DNA of 64,000 bases from Paenibacillus auburnensis. GTDB taxonomy: Bacteria > Bacillota > Bacilli > Paenibacillales > Paenibacillaceae. The notes under the pieces were generated by a model. That model had not been told where the DNA came from. It saw only the letters and a program-made list of their open reading frames with translations, and searched no databases. Shown here in pieces: positions 8,940 through 17,807 of this stretch. Where the stretch lies: the NCBI RefSeq assembly GCF_927798115.1, contig NZ_CAKMMG010000004.1, positions 62,001 to 126,000 of the forward strand. Reading direction: 5' to 3'. The position numbers were made by a program, and so were the translations under genes. Every line of letters starts with the position of its first letter. The first letter of the stretch is position 1.

Positions 8940-10101
8940 GGTAACCCACCTTTCGGTATGTGAACAGGACTGCGCTGAACAAAACGAGGCAAATAACCGA
9001 CATTACAAGCAAATTCGGTAAAATCTGTCCTAACCCGGAATGCAGCATCATCCGGATCATGGCCTGTAGCTCCCAGTGGTTTACCGTAAATGTTCCGACG
9101 CTGTTCACCCATGCATCCGGAAGCGGGGCCATCCCCCCGCTGAGAAAGGTCATGACTACCGTAACAATGTTGATGATATTAATTGCACTTGTTCTTGTTT
9201 TGCTGAACATGCAGATAAGAATGGAGAATGTCATCGAGGCAATAATCATCAGCAGGCAGAACAGCATCAGCAGGCCCGGACGGTTGCCCCAATAGACACC
9301 GAACAGCAAATTGGTAAAGAAAATAATTGCTGCACACTGCAGCACCGTCACCACACCGACTCCCAGCATTTTGCCGATGAACAGCTGTGAGCCTTTTACC
9401 GGCATGGAGTTAATCCGGAAGAGGGTATGGCTGTCTTTCTCGCTGAACAGAGAGTGGGTAACCGTAAACCCGCTGTACAGCAGAAACATCAGCAGCATGG
9501 AGGCCGCATAGAACTGAGAGGCAGTGTAGGTTTTCCCGCCATTGTTAAGGTCCCCGAGCTTCACCGCAGACTGCTCAGCCGCTACCGGCAAAGCTGCCGT
9601 GATCGCTGCCGGTCCCAGCGTCATTGCTGCCGCCTGCCTGTAATTGATGGCGCTGAGGAAGTTGTCAAACACCGTGCCTGCAACAGTATTGTCACTATGG
9701 TTTTTGCCGAGAATGAACTCCAGCTCCGCCTTTCCGCCGCTTTGAACTTCGCTGTCAAAACCCTGCGGCACAATGACTGCGTATCCGTATTTGCCCGTGC
9801 GTAGCCCGCTCTCCGCTTCCTGACGGGTTGCTACTTCCACCGGAATAATGTAATCCTTAACCTCATCCGATTTTACAAAAGCCTCAAGCATTGCAGATTT
9901 CCCGGCATCCGCAGCCGAGGAGTACACTACAGCCGTCTTTACCGGATCCACCGATTCCGAGCCCTCAACCCCGACAACTCCCGAGAGTGAAGCCCCCAGC
10001 AGAAAAATCAGCACCAGCGGCAGCAGAAGCATATTCAGCAGCAACGTGCGTGAACGCAGCTGCCGGCGCAGCTCATAGGTCATAATCGTCCAAATATTCA
10101 T
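8932..10101 (-). CDS. ABC-2 permease, linearmycin-resistance type (LnrM-like)
   Basis: This 389-residue permease has the same layout as the one that follows it: an N-terminal helix (residues 20-42), a large outside domain, and a C-terminal helix bundle ending in VLFTYRKVGYHE. The gene begins 18 bases after the ATPase stop. The two permeases are clearly diverged from each other, as expected of a heterodimer. It is the first membrane subunit of the operon. Confidence 0.82.
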   Translation of the reverse strand: MNIWTIMTYELRRQLRSRTLLLNMLLLPLVLIFLLGASLSGVVGVEGSESVDPVKTAVVYSSAADAGKSAMLEAFVKSDEVKDYIIPVEVATRQEAESGLRTGKYGYAVIVPQGFDSEVQSGGKAELEFILGKNHSDNTVAGTVFDNFLSAINYRQAAAMTLGPAAITAALPVAAEQSAVKLGDLNNGGKTYTASQFYAASMLLMFLLYSGFTVTHSLFSEKDSHTLFRINSMPVKGSQLFIGKMLGVGVVTVLQCAAIIFFTNLLFGVYWGNRPGLLMLFCLLMIIASMTFSILICMFSKTRTSAINIINIVTVVMTFLSGGMAPLPDAWVNSVGTFTVNHWELQAMIRMMLHSGLGQILPNLLVMSVICLVLFSAVLFTYRKVGYHE

Positions 10102-10119
10102 TTCAGCTTCCCCCCTTCC

Positions 10120-11055
10120 TCAGTCCCGCAGGGTCCGTCCGGTCAGGCTGAGGAACAGCGTCTCCAGATCCGGCTCTTCAATATGCAGGGAGACAATGAC
10201 CCCCTCATGCTTGGCGAAAATAAACAGAATGTCCTGCAGCTCACTTTGCGAAGACGGCAGATAGAGCTCTATCGCATCCTGCACTACCTCAACACGGTTG
10301 ATCCGCGGATGCTTGCCCAGTTCATTAATCAGCGCCGGTGTAATATTCTGAGCGTTTACGACAATTTTCTCTTCATGGGCGACCCGTTCGCGCAATTCCT
10401 TCTCCGTGCCGCAGGCAATGATATGCCCCTTGTCCATAATGGCCACCCGGTCGCAAATTGCCGCAACCTCCTCCATGTAATGGCTGGTATAAATAATCGT
10501 AGAACCAAGTTCATTCAAGGCTTTGACGGAATCCAGGATATGATTACGCGACTGCGGGTCAATGCCGACGGTCGGCTCATCCATAATGATCAGCTTTGGG
10601 CGGTGCATGATCGCACAAGCGATATTTAACCGCCGCTTCATCCCGCCCGAGAAGGTGGACGGCTTCTCCTTGGCCCGGTCACTCAGGCCGGTAAAAGCAA
10701 GCGCTTCTTCCGTCCGTTCTTTCAGCAGGCTGCCCCGCAAGCCGTATAGCTTGCCGAAGAAACGTACATTTTCCGCTGCCGTCAATGATTCATACAAGGC
10801 CAGCTCCTGGGGAACGAGGCCAATTCTTTTTTTGACCTCAATCGGCTGCTCTTTGACTGACAGTCCGTCTATCCGGATGTCGCCGGAGTCGTACTTGAGC
10901 AGACCGCATATCATGCTGATCGTTGTGCTTTTTCCCGCACCGTTCGGCCCCAGCAGTCCAAAGATTTCTCCCTCTTTAATATTGAAATTCACGTGGTCAA
11001 CCGTCAGCTTCTGATCATACCGTTTCACTACATCACTGAGTACCGCAAGAGTCAT
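10120..11055 (-). CDS. lnrL: ABC transporter ATP-binding protein (LnrL-like)
   Basis: This 311-residue ATPase drives the two downstream permeases. Walker A is GPNGAGKST, the signature is FSGGMKRRL, Walker B is LIIMDEPT, followed by VGIDPQ and the switch TSHYMEE. I chose ATG 11055 because AGGAG lies ten bases upstream of it; the longer reading from 11076 would place this ribosome site inside the gene. The B. subtilis LnrL (YfiL) ATPase works with LnrM and LnrN against linearmycin and is controlled by the LnrJ-LnrK two-component pair, which is exactly the set of genes found here, arranged divergently. Gene naming is by synteny and family. Confidence 0.85.
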   Translation of the reverse strand: MTLAVLSDVVKRYDQKLTVDHVNFNIKEGEIFGLLGPNGAGKSTTISMICGLLKYDSGDIRIDGLSVKEQPIEVKKRIGLVPQELALYESLTAAENVRFFGKLYGLRGSLLKERTEEALAFTGLSDRAKEKPSTFSGGMKRRLNIACAIMHRPKLIIMDEPTVGIDPQSRNHILDSVKALNELGSTIIYTSHYMEEVAAICDRVAIMDKGHIIACGTEKELRERVAHEEKIVVNAQNITPALINELGKHPRINRVEVVQDAIELYLPSSQSELQDILFIFAKHEGVIVSLHIEEPDLETLFLSLTGRTLRD

Positions 11056-11094
11056 CCGCACATCTCTCCTGTTCATATCGCTTCTATTGTTTCA

Positions 11095-11100
11095 ATTGTA
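11095..11100 (-). promoter_or_regulatory. -10 element of the lnrL-type operon promoter
   Basis: TACAAT lies on the minus strand 39 bases upstream of the chosen ATPase start. The -35 region (CTTCGG) does not match consensus, as is common for promoters needing an activator. Confidence 0.5.
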
Positions 11101-11124
11101 GCGCATACGGGGCGCATCCGAAGG

Positions 11125-11158
11125 TACGTAAAGTCATTTGCTTAGGTGACTAAAGTCA
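11125..11158. promoter_or_regulatory. Paired 12-bp boxes, candidate response-regulator sites
   Basis: TACGTAAAGTCA (11125-11136) and TGACTAAAGTCA (11147-11158) are spaced 22 bases apart, two helical turns. The second is a near-perfect palindrome (TGACT-AA-AGTCA). They lie just upstream of the -35 of the ABC operon and also just upstream of a weak promoter facing the kinase (CTGAAC-N16-TAAGAT, 11163-11190). The position suits binding of the LuxR-type regulator encoded next door, for activation of the pump and autoregulation. Binding is inferred. Confidence 0.5.
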
Positions 11159-11237
11159 TCTCCTGAACCGGGAGAGGAATATGCTAAGATGAATGTAGCT
11201 CCGCCAGCCTTATATTTTAATACAAAGGGTGAACCAC

Positions 11238-12413
11238 TTGACCAGAGAACTGAAGTTAATCCGTTACGGTCTTATTGTTGTTCCGGCTATAATTTCAGTA
11301 TATACATACGACTACTCCGATTATGGATTATTCACCTTCTATCTCCTGGTGCAGCTGCTGCTCGCAACGATCGGTGCCAGGCTGCCTAAACCGCTGCCCG
11401 TTCTGGCCGTTGCTCTTGAACTGCTGTACAGTGCCTGGATGTGTCAAACGTATGGCATGCTGATGATTTTCCCGGCGATTTCTGCGTTGCTCTGTTATTC
11501 CCGGTTTCAGCCGAAAAGCGTTCCAGTACTGCTCGCCTTGCTCCATCTGGCTGCTTTGAATGTAGCCTTCAGCTCCGCAGCACCGTACGAAAGAGCATAC
11601 ATGAACCTCACCTTTCTGCTTGCAGCTGCACTGAACGAGCTGCTGCGCAGGACAGGACGCGGCCGTGAATACACCCTGTTTCTTTATGACGAGCTGCGCA
11701 AAAAGCATTTCGAACTGGACGAGGCCCGCAACCGGCTGCTGGAGTTCACCGCACAGGTTGAGAATGCAGCTACAGCCGAGGAACGGATCCGGATCTCCCG
11801 CCAGCTGCATGATGATATCGGCCACCGCCTGATCCGGGTCAAAATGATGGTCGAAGCCGCGATCCATACCCTGCCGGTCGCTCCGGAGACGGGGATGGGC
11901 ATGATGGTCCAGATCCGCGACCAGCTCGCCGCCAGCATGGATGATATGCGTGCCGCGATCAGGCAGGTGAACCCTTCTCCGCAGCTTGAGGGCGCTTATG
12001 CGTTGGATCAGCTGCTGGAGGAGACCGGCCGTGATACCGGCATTAAGACGTCCTATCAGGTGCATGGCTATCCCTTTTCCCTGTATCCCAGCATTCAGGT
12101 CGTACTCTATAAAAATGCCCGGGAGTCACTTACCAATGCCTTGAGGCATGGAAAAGCAACCGCCGTATGGATCTCCATATTCTACAGTGAGCATGAGGTT
12201 GTCATGGAGGTCAGTAACAACGGGGTTCTGCCCGAAGAAGATCAGCTGCGCAGGCTCCGGGCCGGTAGCAGCGGGATGGGCCTGGAAGGTATGCACGAGC
12301 GTACCCGTCTGATTGGCGGGACACTGGAGCTGCGCCCTGAAGCGCCATTCACTGTAATCACCCGGCTGCCGGTTTATCGGCAGGGGGACTATAAGCAGCC
12401 GAATATTCCATGA
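11238..12413 (+). CDS. lnrJ: Sensor histidine kinase, LnrJ-like
   Basis: The kinase has about 391 residues. The N-terminal third carries about five hydrophobic helices with little outside loop, fitting sensing of a membrane-active signal. A coiled-coil linker leads to the HisKA_3 box RQLHDDIGHRL, with the phosphorylated His near residue 191, then the HATPase region (NARESLTNALRHGKA and GSSGMGLEGM). This is the NarL-partner kinase class. The start is either TTG 11238 (AAAGGG eight bases upstream) or GTG 11229, which overlaps that ribosome site; I prefer TTG. The regulator follows 28 bases later. Confidence 0.88.
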   Translation: MTRELKLIRYGLIVVPAIISVYTYDYSDYGLFTFYLLVQLLLATIGARLPKPLPVLAVALELLYSAWMCQTYGMLMIFPAISALLCYSRFQPKSVPVLLALLHLAALNVAFSSAAPYERAYMNLTFLLAAALNELLRRTGRGREYTLFLYDELRKKHFELDEARNRLLEFTAQVENAATAEERIRISRQLHDDIGHRLIRVKMMVEAAIHTLPVAPETGMGMMVQIRDQLAASMDDMRAAIRQVNPSPQLEGAYALDQLLEETGRDTGIKTSYQVHGYPFSLYPSIQVVLYKNARESLTNALRHGKATAVWISIFYSEHEVVMEVSNNGVLPEEDQLRRLRAGSSGMGLEGMHERTRLIGGTLELRPEAPFTVITRLPVYRQGDYKQPNIP

Positions 12414-12441
12414 CAAATCCAATCCAAGGAGCGCATTTCTA

Positions 12442-13098
12442 ATGATAAAAGTAGTGATTGTTGACGACGATTCTTTTATCCGCGAGAGTCTGAAGGTACT
12501 GGTCGGACTCGATGCTGAGATTGAAGTCGTGGGCAGTGCGGGCGATGGACAGGAAGCACTCGCCCTGCTGCAGGTGCTGCCTCATGCTGATGTCGTACTG
12601 ATGGATATCCGGATGCCGAACTGTGATGGCGTCGAAGGGACGCGCCGCATCAAATCGTCCTATCCGCAGATATCCGTACTGATGCTGACCACCTTTGACG
12701 ATGATGAGTATATTATCGAAGCGCTGCGCAACGGGGCCAGCGGATATCTGCTGAAGAACATCCCGCCGGACCGGATTATTCAGGGCATCAAAACCGTCCA
12801 TGAAGGCAACATGCTGATCCACCCCGACATCGCCCGCAAAATGGCCGGATTTCTGCAGCCGGCTTCACGGCCGGACGCAGCAGAGCAGCCCCGGCTTGAC
12901 GATTACGGCCTGACCAAAGCTGAACTGGCCGTCGTATCCTCCATTGCCGAAGGGCTGACCAATAAAGAGATTGCCGGAAAGCTGTTCCTTAGCGAGGGAA
13001 CGGTTAAAAACTACATCACCGATATTCTTAGCAAGCTCGGCCTGCGTGACCGGACACAGATCGCAATCTTTTATCTGAAAAGCCTGCGGGAGAGGTAA
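12442..13098 (+). CDS. lnrK: NarL/LuxR-family response regulator, LnrK-like
   Basis: This 218-residue regulator has an N-terminal receiver with acidic pocket DDD (residues 8-10), phosphoacceptor Asp55 (VLMDIRMP), Thr in LMLTTFD and Lys in LLKN. It ends with a LuxR-type helix-turn-helix (LTKAELAVVSSIAEGLTNKEIAGKL, residues about 155-180). It is the cognate partner of the kinase upstream. By homology with LnrK it should switch on the divergent ABC operon when the cell meets a membrane-damaging compound. AAGGAG lies upstream of ATG 12442. Confidence 0.9.
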   Translation: MIKVVIVDDDSFIRESLKVLVGLDAEIEVVGSAGDGQEALALLQVLPHADVVLMDIRMPNCDGVEGTRRIKSSYPQISVLMLTTFDDDEYIIEALRNGASGYLLKNIPPDRIIQGIKTVHEGNMLIHPDIARKMAGFLQPASRPDAAEQPRLDDYGLTKAELAVVSSIAEGLTNKEIAGKLFLSEGTVKNYITDILSKLGLRDRTQIAIFYLKSLRER

Positions 13099-13106
13099 AT
13101 AACATA

Positions 13107-13150
13107 TAAAAAGGCCAGCCTCCTGCATGTTTCGCAGAAGCTGGCCTTTA
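13107..13150. terminator. Bidirectional terminator
   Basis: AAAAAGGCCAGC pairs with GCTGGCCTTT across a loop that holds a small inner CTGC/GCAG pairing. It separates the response-regulator gene from the convergent PDZ-protein gene and has T runs on both strands. Confidence 0.8.
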
Positions 13151-13178
13151 GTGATAGATATGGAGTTGTTGCCCTGTG

Positions 13179-14531
13179 TCAGCCCTCCGCCGGTTCCTGC
13201 TTAGGCAGGTCCGGCTGTCTTGGCTGGCTTGGCTGGGCTGCTGCCGTATTGGCCCGCTGCAGCCCTCCTGCCGACAGCCCTCTGCGGCGTGTACGGGTTC
13301 CCGTCTTCATCCCGATAATCCCGAAGATGCTGGACGGCTTCGCCTCAGCAGTTACCGCCTCATCCGGCTCCGGCACAAGGATCATGCCGAGCTGGTGGTG
13401 GTCCCCGTCATAAATCGGCCGCTGCAGGTACTTGCTCTCGCCCTCACGGTTCTGCACCTCCAGCTTGCAGTACGCCGGGTTCATGCGCAGCGCTTCATGC
13501 AGCTGCGCCGCTTCGGTCAACAGGACACCGTTGACCTTCAGCAGCACTTCACCCGGCAGGATGCCCAGCTCCTCTGCCGGGCTGCCCGGCAGTACGGCCA
13601 GCACCTTGCGGCCGACGGGCGGATGCACGAAGCTGGGACTGCTGCTGCGCTCCTCCAGAGCGCTGTACCAGCTTAAGCCTTCGTGCAGGAGAAGCGCGAG
13701 CAGCGCCGCGACCAGCGTCAGCGGGCTCCACCAGGCGGCCAGCAGACTGACGCCCAGCAGAACGGTGCTGTACGCCAGCAGCCGTCCTGCCGTGCGGGCA
13801 GCCTTGCGCCCGGGCAGCAGGCTCTGGGTCATCTCGCTAAAGCCGATGATGACCGGTAAAGACACCAGGCCAAGCCCGCCGCCCAGCAGCGGCTGCCATG
13901 GCAGCTCGCTGATTCCCGTTCCGGAGGGAATCAGCAGGAAAAGCGGCAGCGGCCAGAAGGCCTCAAGCTGGTAGCCGCCGACGACCTTGCCGCGCTTGCC
14001 TGCGAGGAAAAGCGGCGTCGCCAGCCGCGCGCCCTGCCAGCGTGCGAGCAGCGCTTCCGCGAGATGAAGCAGCGCGGCCAGCACAAGCAGCGCCGGGATA
14101 TCCATCTCCCGCAGCGCCGTTACCAGCCTGCCGGCCGTTCCGTCCTGAAGTAAATCCGGAAAGAAGGAGAGAATAAACTGCATAATTCCTAACAAGCCTA
14201 TGGAGTAAGCAAAGCATAAATACCGCACACGGAATAACATCAGGATCAGACTGACGATCCAGATACAAATTACAGCATCAGGCGGGAGAGAGATCCCCAA
14301 GGCTACAGCAGCCAGTGAAACCAGCAGCCCCATCATCAGTCCGCTCCAGATCGTCCGCCAGGTTTCCGCGCCCCAGCTGTGCTGCTTCACATGAATCAGT
14401 TTGCGTTCCAGCGCAACCTGTCTGCGGTAGTAAAGGGCTATAAATAAAAGTGCAATATAGTAATAAGGCTGTATCAGCAGATGTATGACCGCTGTGCCCA
14501 AGCTTGTAAGCAGTTCTAGCATATCATTCAA
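13179..14531 (-). CDS. minJ: MinJ-like polytopic PDZ protein
   Basis: This 450-residue membrane protein has about eight to ten hydrophobic helices, then a PDZ domain (about residues 305-390; VLAVLPGSPAEELGILPGEVLLKVNG) and a basic C-terminal tail. In B. subtilis MinJ (YvjD) has this topology and lies in the same neighbourhood as ctpB and ftsEX. It bridges DivIVA and MinD to restrict division to midcell. The start is probably TTG 14531 (AAGGAG 12 bases upstream); ATG 14522 is the alternative. The protein is somewhat longer than B. subtilis MinJ, and its linker is rich in Ala, Arg and Leu. MinJ identity rests on topology plus synteny. Confidence 0.72.
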   Translation of the reverse strand: MNDMLELLTSLGTAVIHLLIQPYYYIALLFIALYYRRQVALERKLIHVKQHSWGAETWRTIWSGLMMGLLVSLAAVALGISLPPDAVICIWIVSLILMLFRVRYLCFAYSIGLLGIMQFILSFFPDLLQDGTAGRLVTALREMDIPALLVLAALLHLAEALLARWQGARLATPLFLAGKRGKVVGGYQLEAFWPLPLFLLIPSGTGISELPWQPLLGGGLGLVSLPVIIGFSEMTQSLLPGRKAARTAGRLLAYSTVLLGVSLLAAWWSPLTLVAALLALLLHEGLSWYSALEERSSSPSFVHPPVGRKVLAVLPGSPAEELGILPGEVLLKVNGVLLTEAAQLHEALRMNPAYCKLEVQNREGESKYLQRPIYDGDHHQLGMILVPEPDEAVTAEAKPSSIFGIIGMKTGTRTRRRGLSAGGLQRANTAAAQPSQPRQPDLPKQEPAEG

Positions 14532-14879
14532 ACCGTCGTCACACTCCTTTATGCTGAAGATAGCGAGCTTTCTGCAGAAAGCTGTTAGCGGATGCTAATG
14601 CTCCGTGGTCTCAAATACCATCTGATTGCGTTATGATTGTACTTTGTACAGTAGAACGCTCAAGAATCATCGGCAAATCCCATTCTGCTGTACAAAGTGC
14701 AATAGCTTTTGTTTTCCGACTGAATTCGCGGCGATCTGCTGCACAAAATACACTAGAACATACCCGTACTTTTTTGGAATGAAATCTAGCCAGTACCATA
14801 ACCTTTAATAGACTCTTCTCAACTTTTCAGTTCCAAAATATATTCATTCTAGAAAAAAAGAAGGCTGAATTCAGCCTTC
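14532..14879. other. Intergenic stretch between the MinJ-like gene and ctpB
   Basis: No gene is visible in these 348 bases. They hold three copies of a short repeat (annotated separately) and the ctpB terminator at the far end. Confidence 0.7.
14635..14759. repeat. Cluster of three copies of a 22-bp intergenic repeat
   Basis: The unit is CTGCTGTACAAAGTGCAATAG-like. One copy is inverted (14635-14657), two are direct (14683-14705 and 14734-14759). Copies one and two form a long hairpin arm pair around a 25-base loop. The region has no coding sense. It has the look of a REP-type extragenic repeat. Confidence 0.6.
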
Positions 14880-14882
14880 TTA
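14851..14882 (-). terminator. Terminator of ctpB
   Basis: AGAAGGCTGA and TCAGCCTTCT form a tight hairpin overlapping the ctpB stop codon, followed on the minus strand by seven T residues. Confidence 0.85.
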
Positions 14883-16346
14883 CTTTTTCGACGCCGCTTC
14901 CTTAATTTCCTTCCGCACCTCTTCGATTCCCTTGTTGCGCTGGTTGTCATGGGCCGGGTCCTGAATGACCTTGATCAGGGCCAGCTCGAGTGATTCTGCA
15001 GTCTTGGCATCGATAATGCCTGTTGCCTGCAGCTTCGATGCGCTCTGGAATTTCTTCACCGCATTCTTTGTCCCGGTATCGAAGTATCCGTCTTTACGGC
15101 CCGGTTTGTAGCCCAGACCGTCCAGCATGGTCTGCGCGCTCTTCACATCCGAGCTGTTCATGTTATATTGCAGGGTCACACTTTTGTTAATCGGTGCAAC
15201 TGAGAAGTAATCCGGCTGTGCTACCGCGATATCCGGCTTGATGCCCTTGCCGTGAATCCAGGTGCCGTCCGGTGTCAGCCACTTGGCGATGGTAATCTTG
15301 AGCAGGCTGCCATCCCCAAGCTCTTTTTCAAAGCTTGTCTGCACCGTGCCCTTGCCGAACGAATTCTCGCCGATCAGCTTGGCTCCGGCCGATTGCTGCA
15401 GAGCCCCGGCCAGAATCTCCGATGCGCTTGCGCTGCCTTTGTTCATCAGGACAACGACCGGATAATCCTTCCTTGAGCCATTCGATTTAATCACTTCGAG
15501 CGCTTTGCCCTTTTCGTCTATCTTAACGATTGCCTCGCCCTTAGGCACAAACAGCTCTGCCATCTCAACGACTCGCTGTAGTACACCGCCGGGATCATTG
15601 CGGACATCAATAACGAGTCCTTTCATGCCCTGCTTCTCCAGGTTAGCCAGCTCTTCCTTAAACCGCTCGGCAGTGTTCATGGAGAACTGGGTAACTTCGA
15701 TTACGCCGACTCCGTCCTTTTCCATGGTGGCATAGACGGTTTCCAGCTTCACATCATCGCGGGTAATCACGAACTCCAGCGGCGCCGCAGAACCTGTACG
15801 CTGAACCTTGAGCGTTGCCTTGCTGCCCTTAGGACCCCGGATCTTGGCCACTGCAGCATTAAGCTCCAGCCCGTCCAGCGTTTCGCCGTTCACCGACAAG
15901 ATGATATCCTTAGCCTGAATCCCGGCCTTTTCAGCCGGCGCTCCCTTGATCGGTGAGACAACGACGACCTTGCCGTTATCCGAGGATACCTCCGCACCGA
16001 TTCCTGAGAAGGAACCTTCAATACTCTCTTCGAATTTCTCGGCGGTTTCTTTGCCCATATAATTGGAATAAGGGTCGCCCAGTGCTTCCATCATACCGTT
16101 GACAGCACCATCGATCAGCTTGTCCCGGTCTACTGCCTGGTAATAGTTCGATTCGATCAGGCTCAGCGCGGTACCCAGCTTCTGGGATTCCTTCTCCTGT
16201 AAGCCGCTGGTCTGCAAAACTGCAGCCACGCCTTCTCCGGCAGCTTGTCCGAAGACCTGCGCATAGCCGGTCACACCCAAGGTCAGGAGGCTGCCGCATA
16301 ACAACGCAGCGACGATCATAAAGGCCGCCGTGCTTTTCTTTAACAT
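14880..16346 (-). CDS. ctpB: S41 carboxy-terminal processing protease CtpB
   Basis: This 488-residue exported serine protease has an N-terminal anchor helix (residues 8-27), a cap/helical segment, a PDZ domain (about 105-190), the S41 catalytic core (about 195-375) and a C-terminal peptidoglycan-binding domain (about 385-455). The spacing of GSASASE, SFGKG and VQT points to a Ser307-Lys332-Gln336 triad, matching the CtpB type. In sporulating Bacillus, CtpB cleaves SpoIVFA to trigger sigma-K processing; vegetative roles are also possible. It follows the M23 hydrolase gene. CtpA paralogues cannot be excluded. Confidence 0.88.
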   Translation of the reverse strand: MLKKSTAAFMIVAALLCGSLLTLGVTGYAQVFGQAAGEGVAAVLQTSGLQEKESQKLGTALSLIESNYYQAVDRDKLIDGAVNGMMEALGDPYSNYMGKETAEKFEESIEGSFSGIGAEVSSDNGKVVVVSPIKGAPAEKAGIQAKDIILSVNGETLDGLELNAAVAKIRGPKGSKATLKVQRTGSAAPLEFVITRDDVKLETVYATMEKDGVGVIEVTQFSMNTAERFKEELANLEKQGMKGLVIDVRNDPGGVLQRVVEMAELFVPKGEAIVKIDEKGKALEVIKSNGSRKDYPVVVLMNKGSASASEILAGALQQSAGAKLIGENSFGKGTVQTSFEKELGDGSLLKITIAKWLTPDGTWIHGKGIKPDIAVAQPDYFSVAPINKSVTLQYNMNSSDVKSAQTMLDGLGYKPGRKDGYFDTGTKNAVKKFQSASKLQATGIIDAKTAESLELALIKVIQDPAHDNQRNKGIEEVRKEIKEAASKK

Positions 16347-16460
16347 GATGTTCCCACCGTCCCTTCATGTAGAGCTCGTGTATCCCGTAGCCGTCCTGAA
16401 AGGACGGTATCTCTTCCAGTATATGCCGCAGCGTGTATTAATATTTATTAGGACTAAAAT

Positions 16461-17750
16461 TTAGAGATACGGCATCGGATCGACGGTTTTACCGTCAATC
16501 CGCACCTCGAAATGAAGATGCGGGCCTGTAGAACGCCCGGTCGATCCCGACTCGGCGATGACCTGGCCTCTGTCGACCTTCTCGCCGGCTTTGACTTTAA
16601 TCCCGCCTTCACGGATATGGCCGTATAGCGTCCATACACCGCCGCCGTGATCGATGATCACGCAGTTTCCGTAGCCGTTCCACCATTCGGCAACCAGTAC
16701 GGTGCCGGCATCAGCGGCATGAATGTCAGTCCCCTGGGGAACTGCAAAGTCTACGCCGGTATGCATTTTGCCGACTTCACCGGTTACCGGATGTGTCCGG
16801 TAACCGTACCCCGAGGAAATCCGTGCCGAGCCTACCGGGAGCAGGAACGGTCCGTTACCTCCCGCATATTCCGAGGAGGAACTAGAGCTGCTGACGCTTC
16901 TAGAGCTTTTGGCTTTAGCTGCTGCGGCGGCTCTGCGGGCCGCTTCCGCCTTGGCTGCAGCCGCTTTGCGTGCCGCTTCCTCTGCCTTTATTTTGTCCTT
17001 CTGCTCTTCAAGCGCCGAACGTTCGCTGGCCAGCTGCACCAGCTTAGCGTTCTGCTCTTCATTAACTTCATCCGCTTCATTAATCTCTTCATCATAATAA
17101 GCGATAAGTTCCTGCTTCTCGGCTTCCTTCTCCTTAAGCACCGTGCGCTGGGATTCCAGATCCGTATAGAGCTGCTTGGCCTGAGCGTATTGCCCCTCAA
17201 GCTCCTGCTTCTTCGCAATCACTGTCTGCTTGTCCAGCTTATGCTGCACCAGCAGGTCCTGATCCTGGTCTACAATCATCTTCAGCGAGTCGGCCCGGTC
17301 CAGGAAATCCGAGAAGCTCGTGGAAGACAGCAGTACGTCAAGATACGAAACTGCCCCATCTGTATACATCAGCCGGACGCGGGATTCCAGCAGTTTCTCG
17401 CGCGAAGCCACACGCGCCTCTGCTTCATCCAGCTCGGCCGCCGTCACATTCAGCGACTGCTCTGTGCTGGCGATTTTGCCGGAGATGGTCGTCATCTCGC
17501 CTTTCACCTGGGCAATCTGATCCAGTACATACTGGAGATTCAGCGTTGTTTTGTTCTTGTAGTGCTGGGCTACCTGATTACGGGAAGCAGCCTGCTCCTG
17601 TGCTGCCTTGGCAGCCTGCACCTCTTGCTGCAGCTTCTTCAGCTGCTTATCTATTTCCGAAACTGTTGTCTTCTTGGCATATCCGTCAGAGGGCCCTAAT
17701 AAAGTGACAGCCAGCAGTGCTACGGCTAATCCGGCGGCAATCTTCTTCAA
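16461..17750 (-). CDS. Coiled-coil M23 (LytM) murein hydrolase, FtsEX partner
   Basis: The protein has 429 residues: a signal peptide (1-25), about 230 residues of coiled coil, an Ala/Ser-rich linker, and a LytM domain (about 310-429). The zinc-site residues HTGVDF (HxxxD) and HLHF (HxH) are present, so unlike E. coli EnvC, whose LytM site is degenerate, this one looks catalytic. It follows ftsX by 57 bases on the same strand. In other bacteria the coiled-coil part of EnvC or PcsB binds the FtsX outside loop, so this is the likely wall hydrolase switched by FtsEX. It may cut peptide crosslinks. Confidence 0.88.
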   Translation of the reverse strand: MKKIAAGLAVALLAVTLLGPSDGYAKKTTVSEIDKQLKKLQQEVQAAKAAQEQAASRNQVAQHYKNKTTLNLQYVLDQIAQVKGEMTTISGKIASTEQSLNVTAAELDEAEARVASREKLLESRVRLMYTDGAVSYLDVLLSSTSFSDFLDRADSLKMIVDQDQDLLVQHKLDKQTVIAKKQELEGQYAQAKQLYTDLESQRTVLKEKEAEKQELIAYYDEEINEADEVNEEQNAKLVQLASERSALEEQKDKIKAEEAARKAAAAKAEAARRAAAAAKAKSSRSVSSSSSSSEYAGGNGPFLLPVGSARISSGYGYRTHPVTGEVGKMHTGVDFAVPQGTDIHAADAGTVLVAEWWNGYGNCVIIDHGGGVWTLYGHIREGGIKVKAGEKVDRGQVIAESGSTGRSTGPHLHFEVRIDGKTVDPMPYL

Positions 17751-17807
17751 CTCGCACTCCCCATCCTTTTACTCATTTATTTAAAGTTCCTTTTACAGTG
17801 AACAGTC

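Noticed and set aside
16391..16407. CCGTCCT/AGGACGG hairpin between the M23 gene and ctpB as a terminator
   Set aside because: No T tract on either strand; an mRNA stem is possible but termination is unsupported.
16647..17699. 350-residue open frame antisense to the M23 hydrolase
   Set aside because: The frame is a shadow of the coiled-coil repeats and has no coherent domain.
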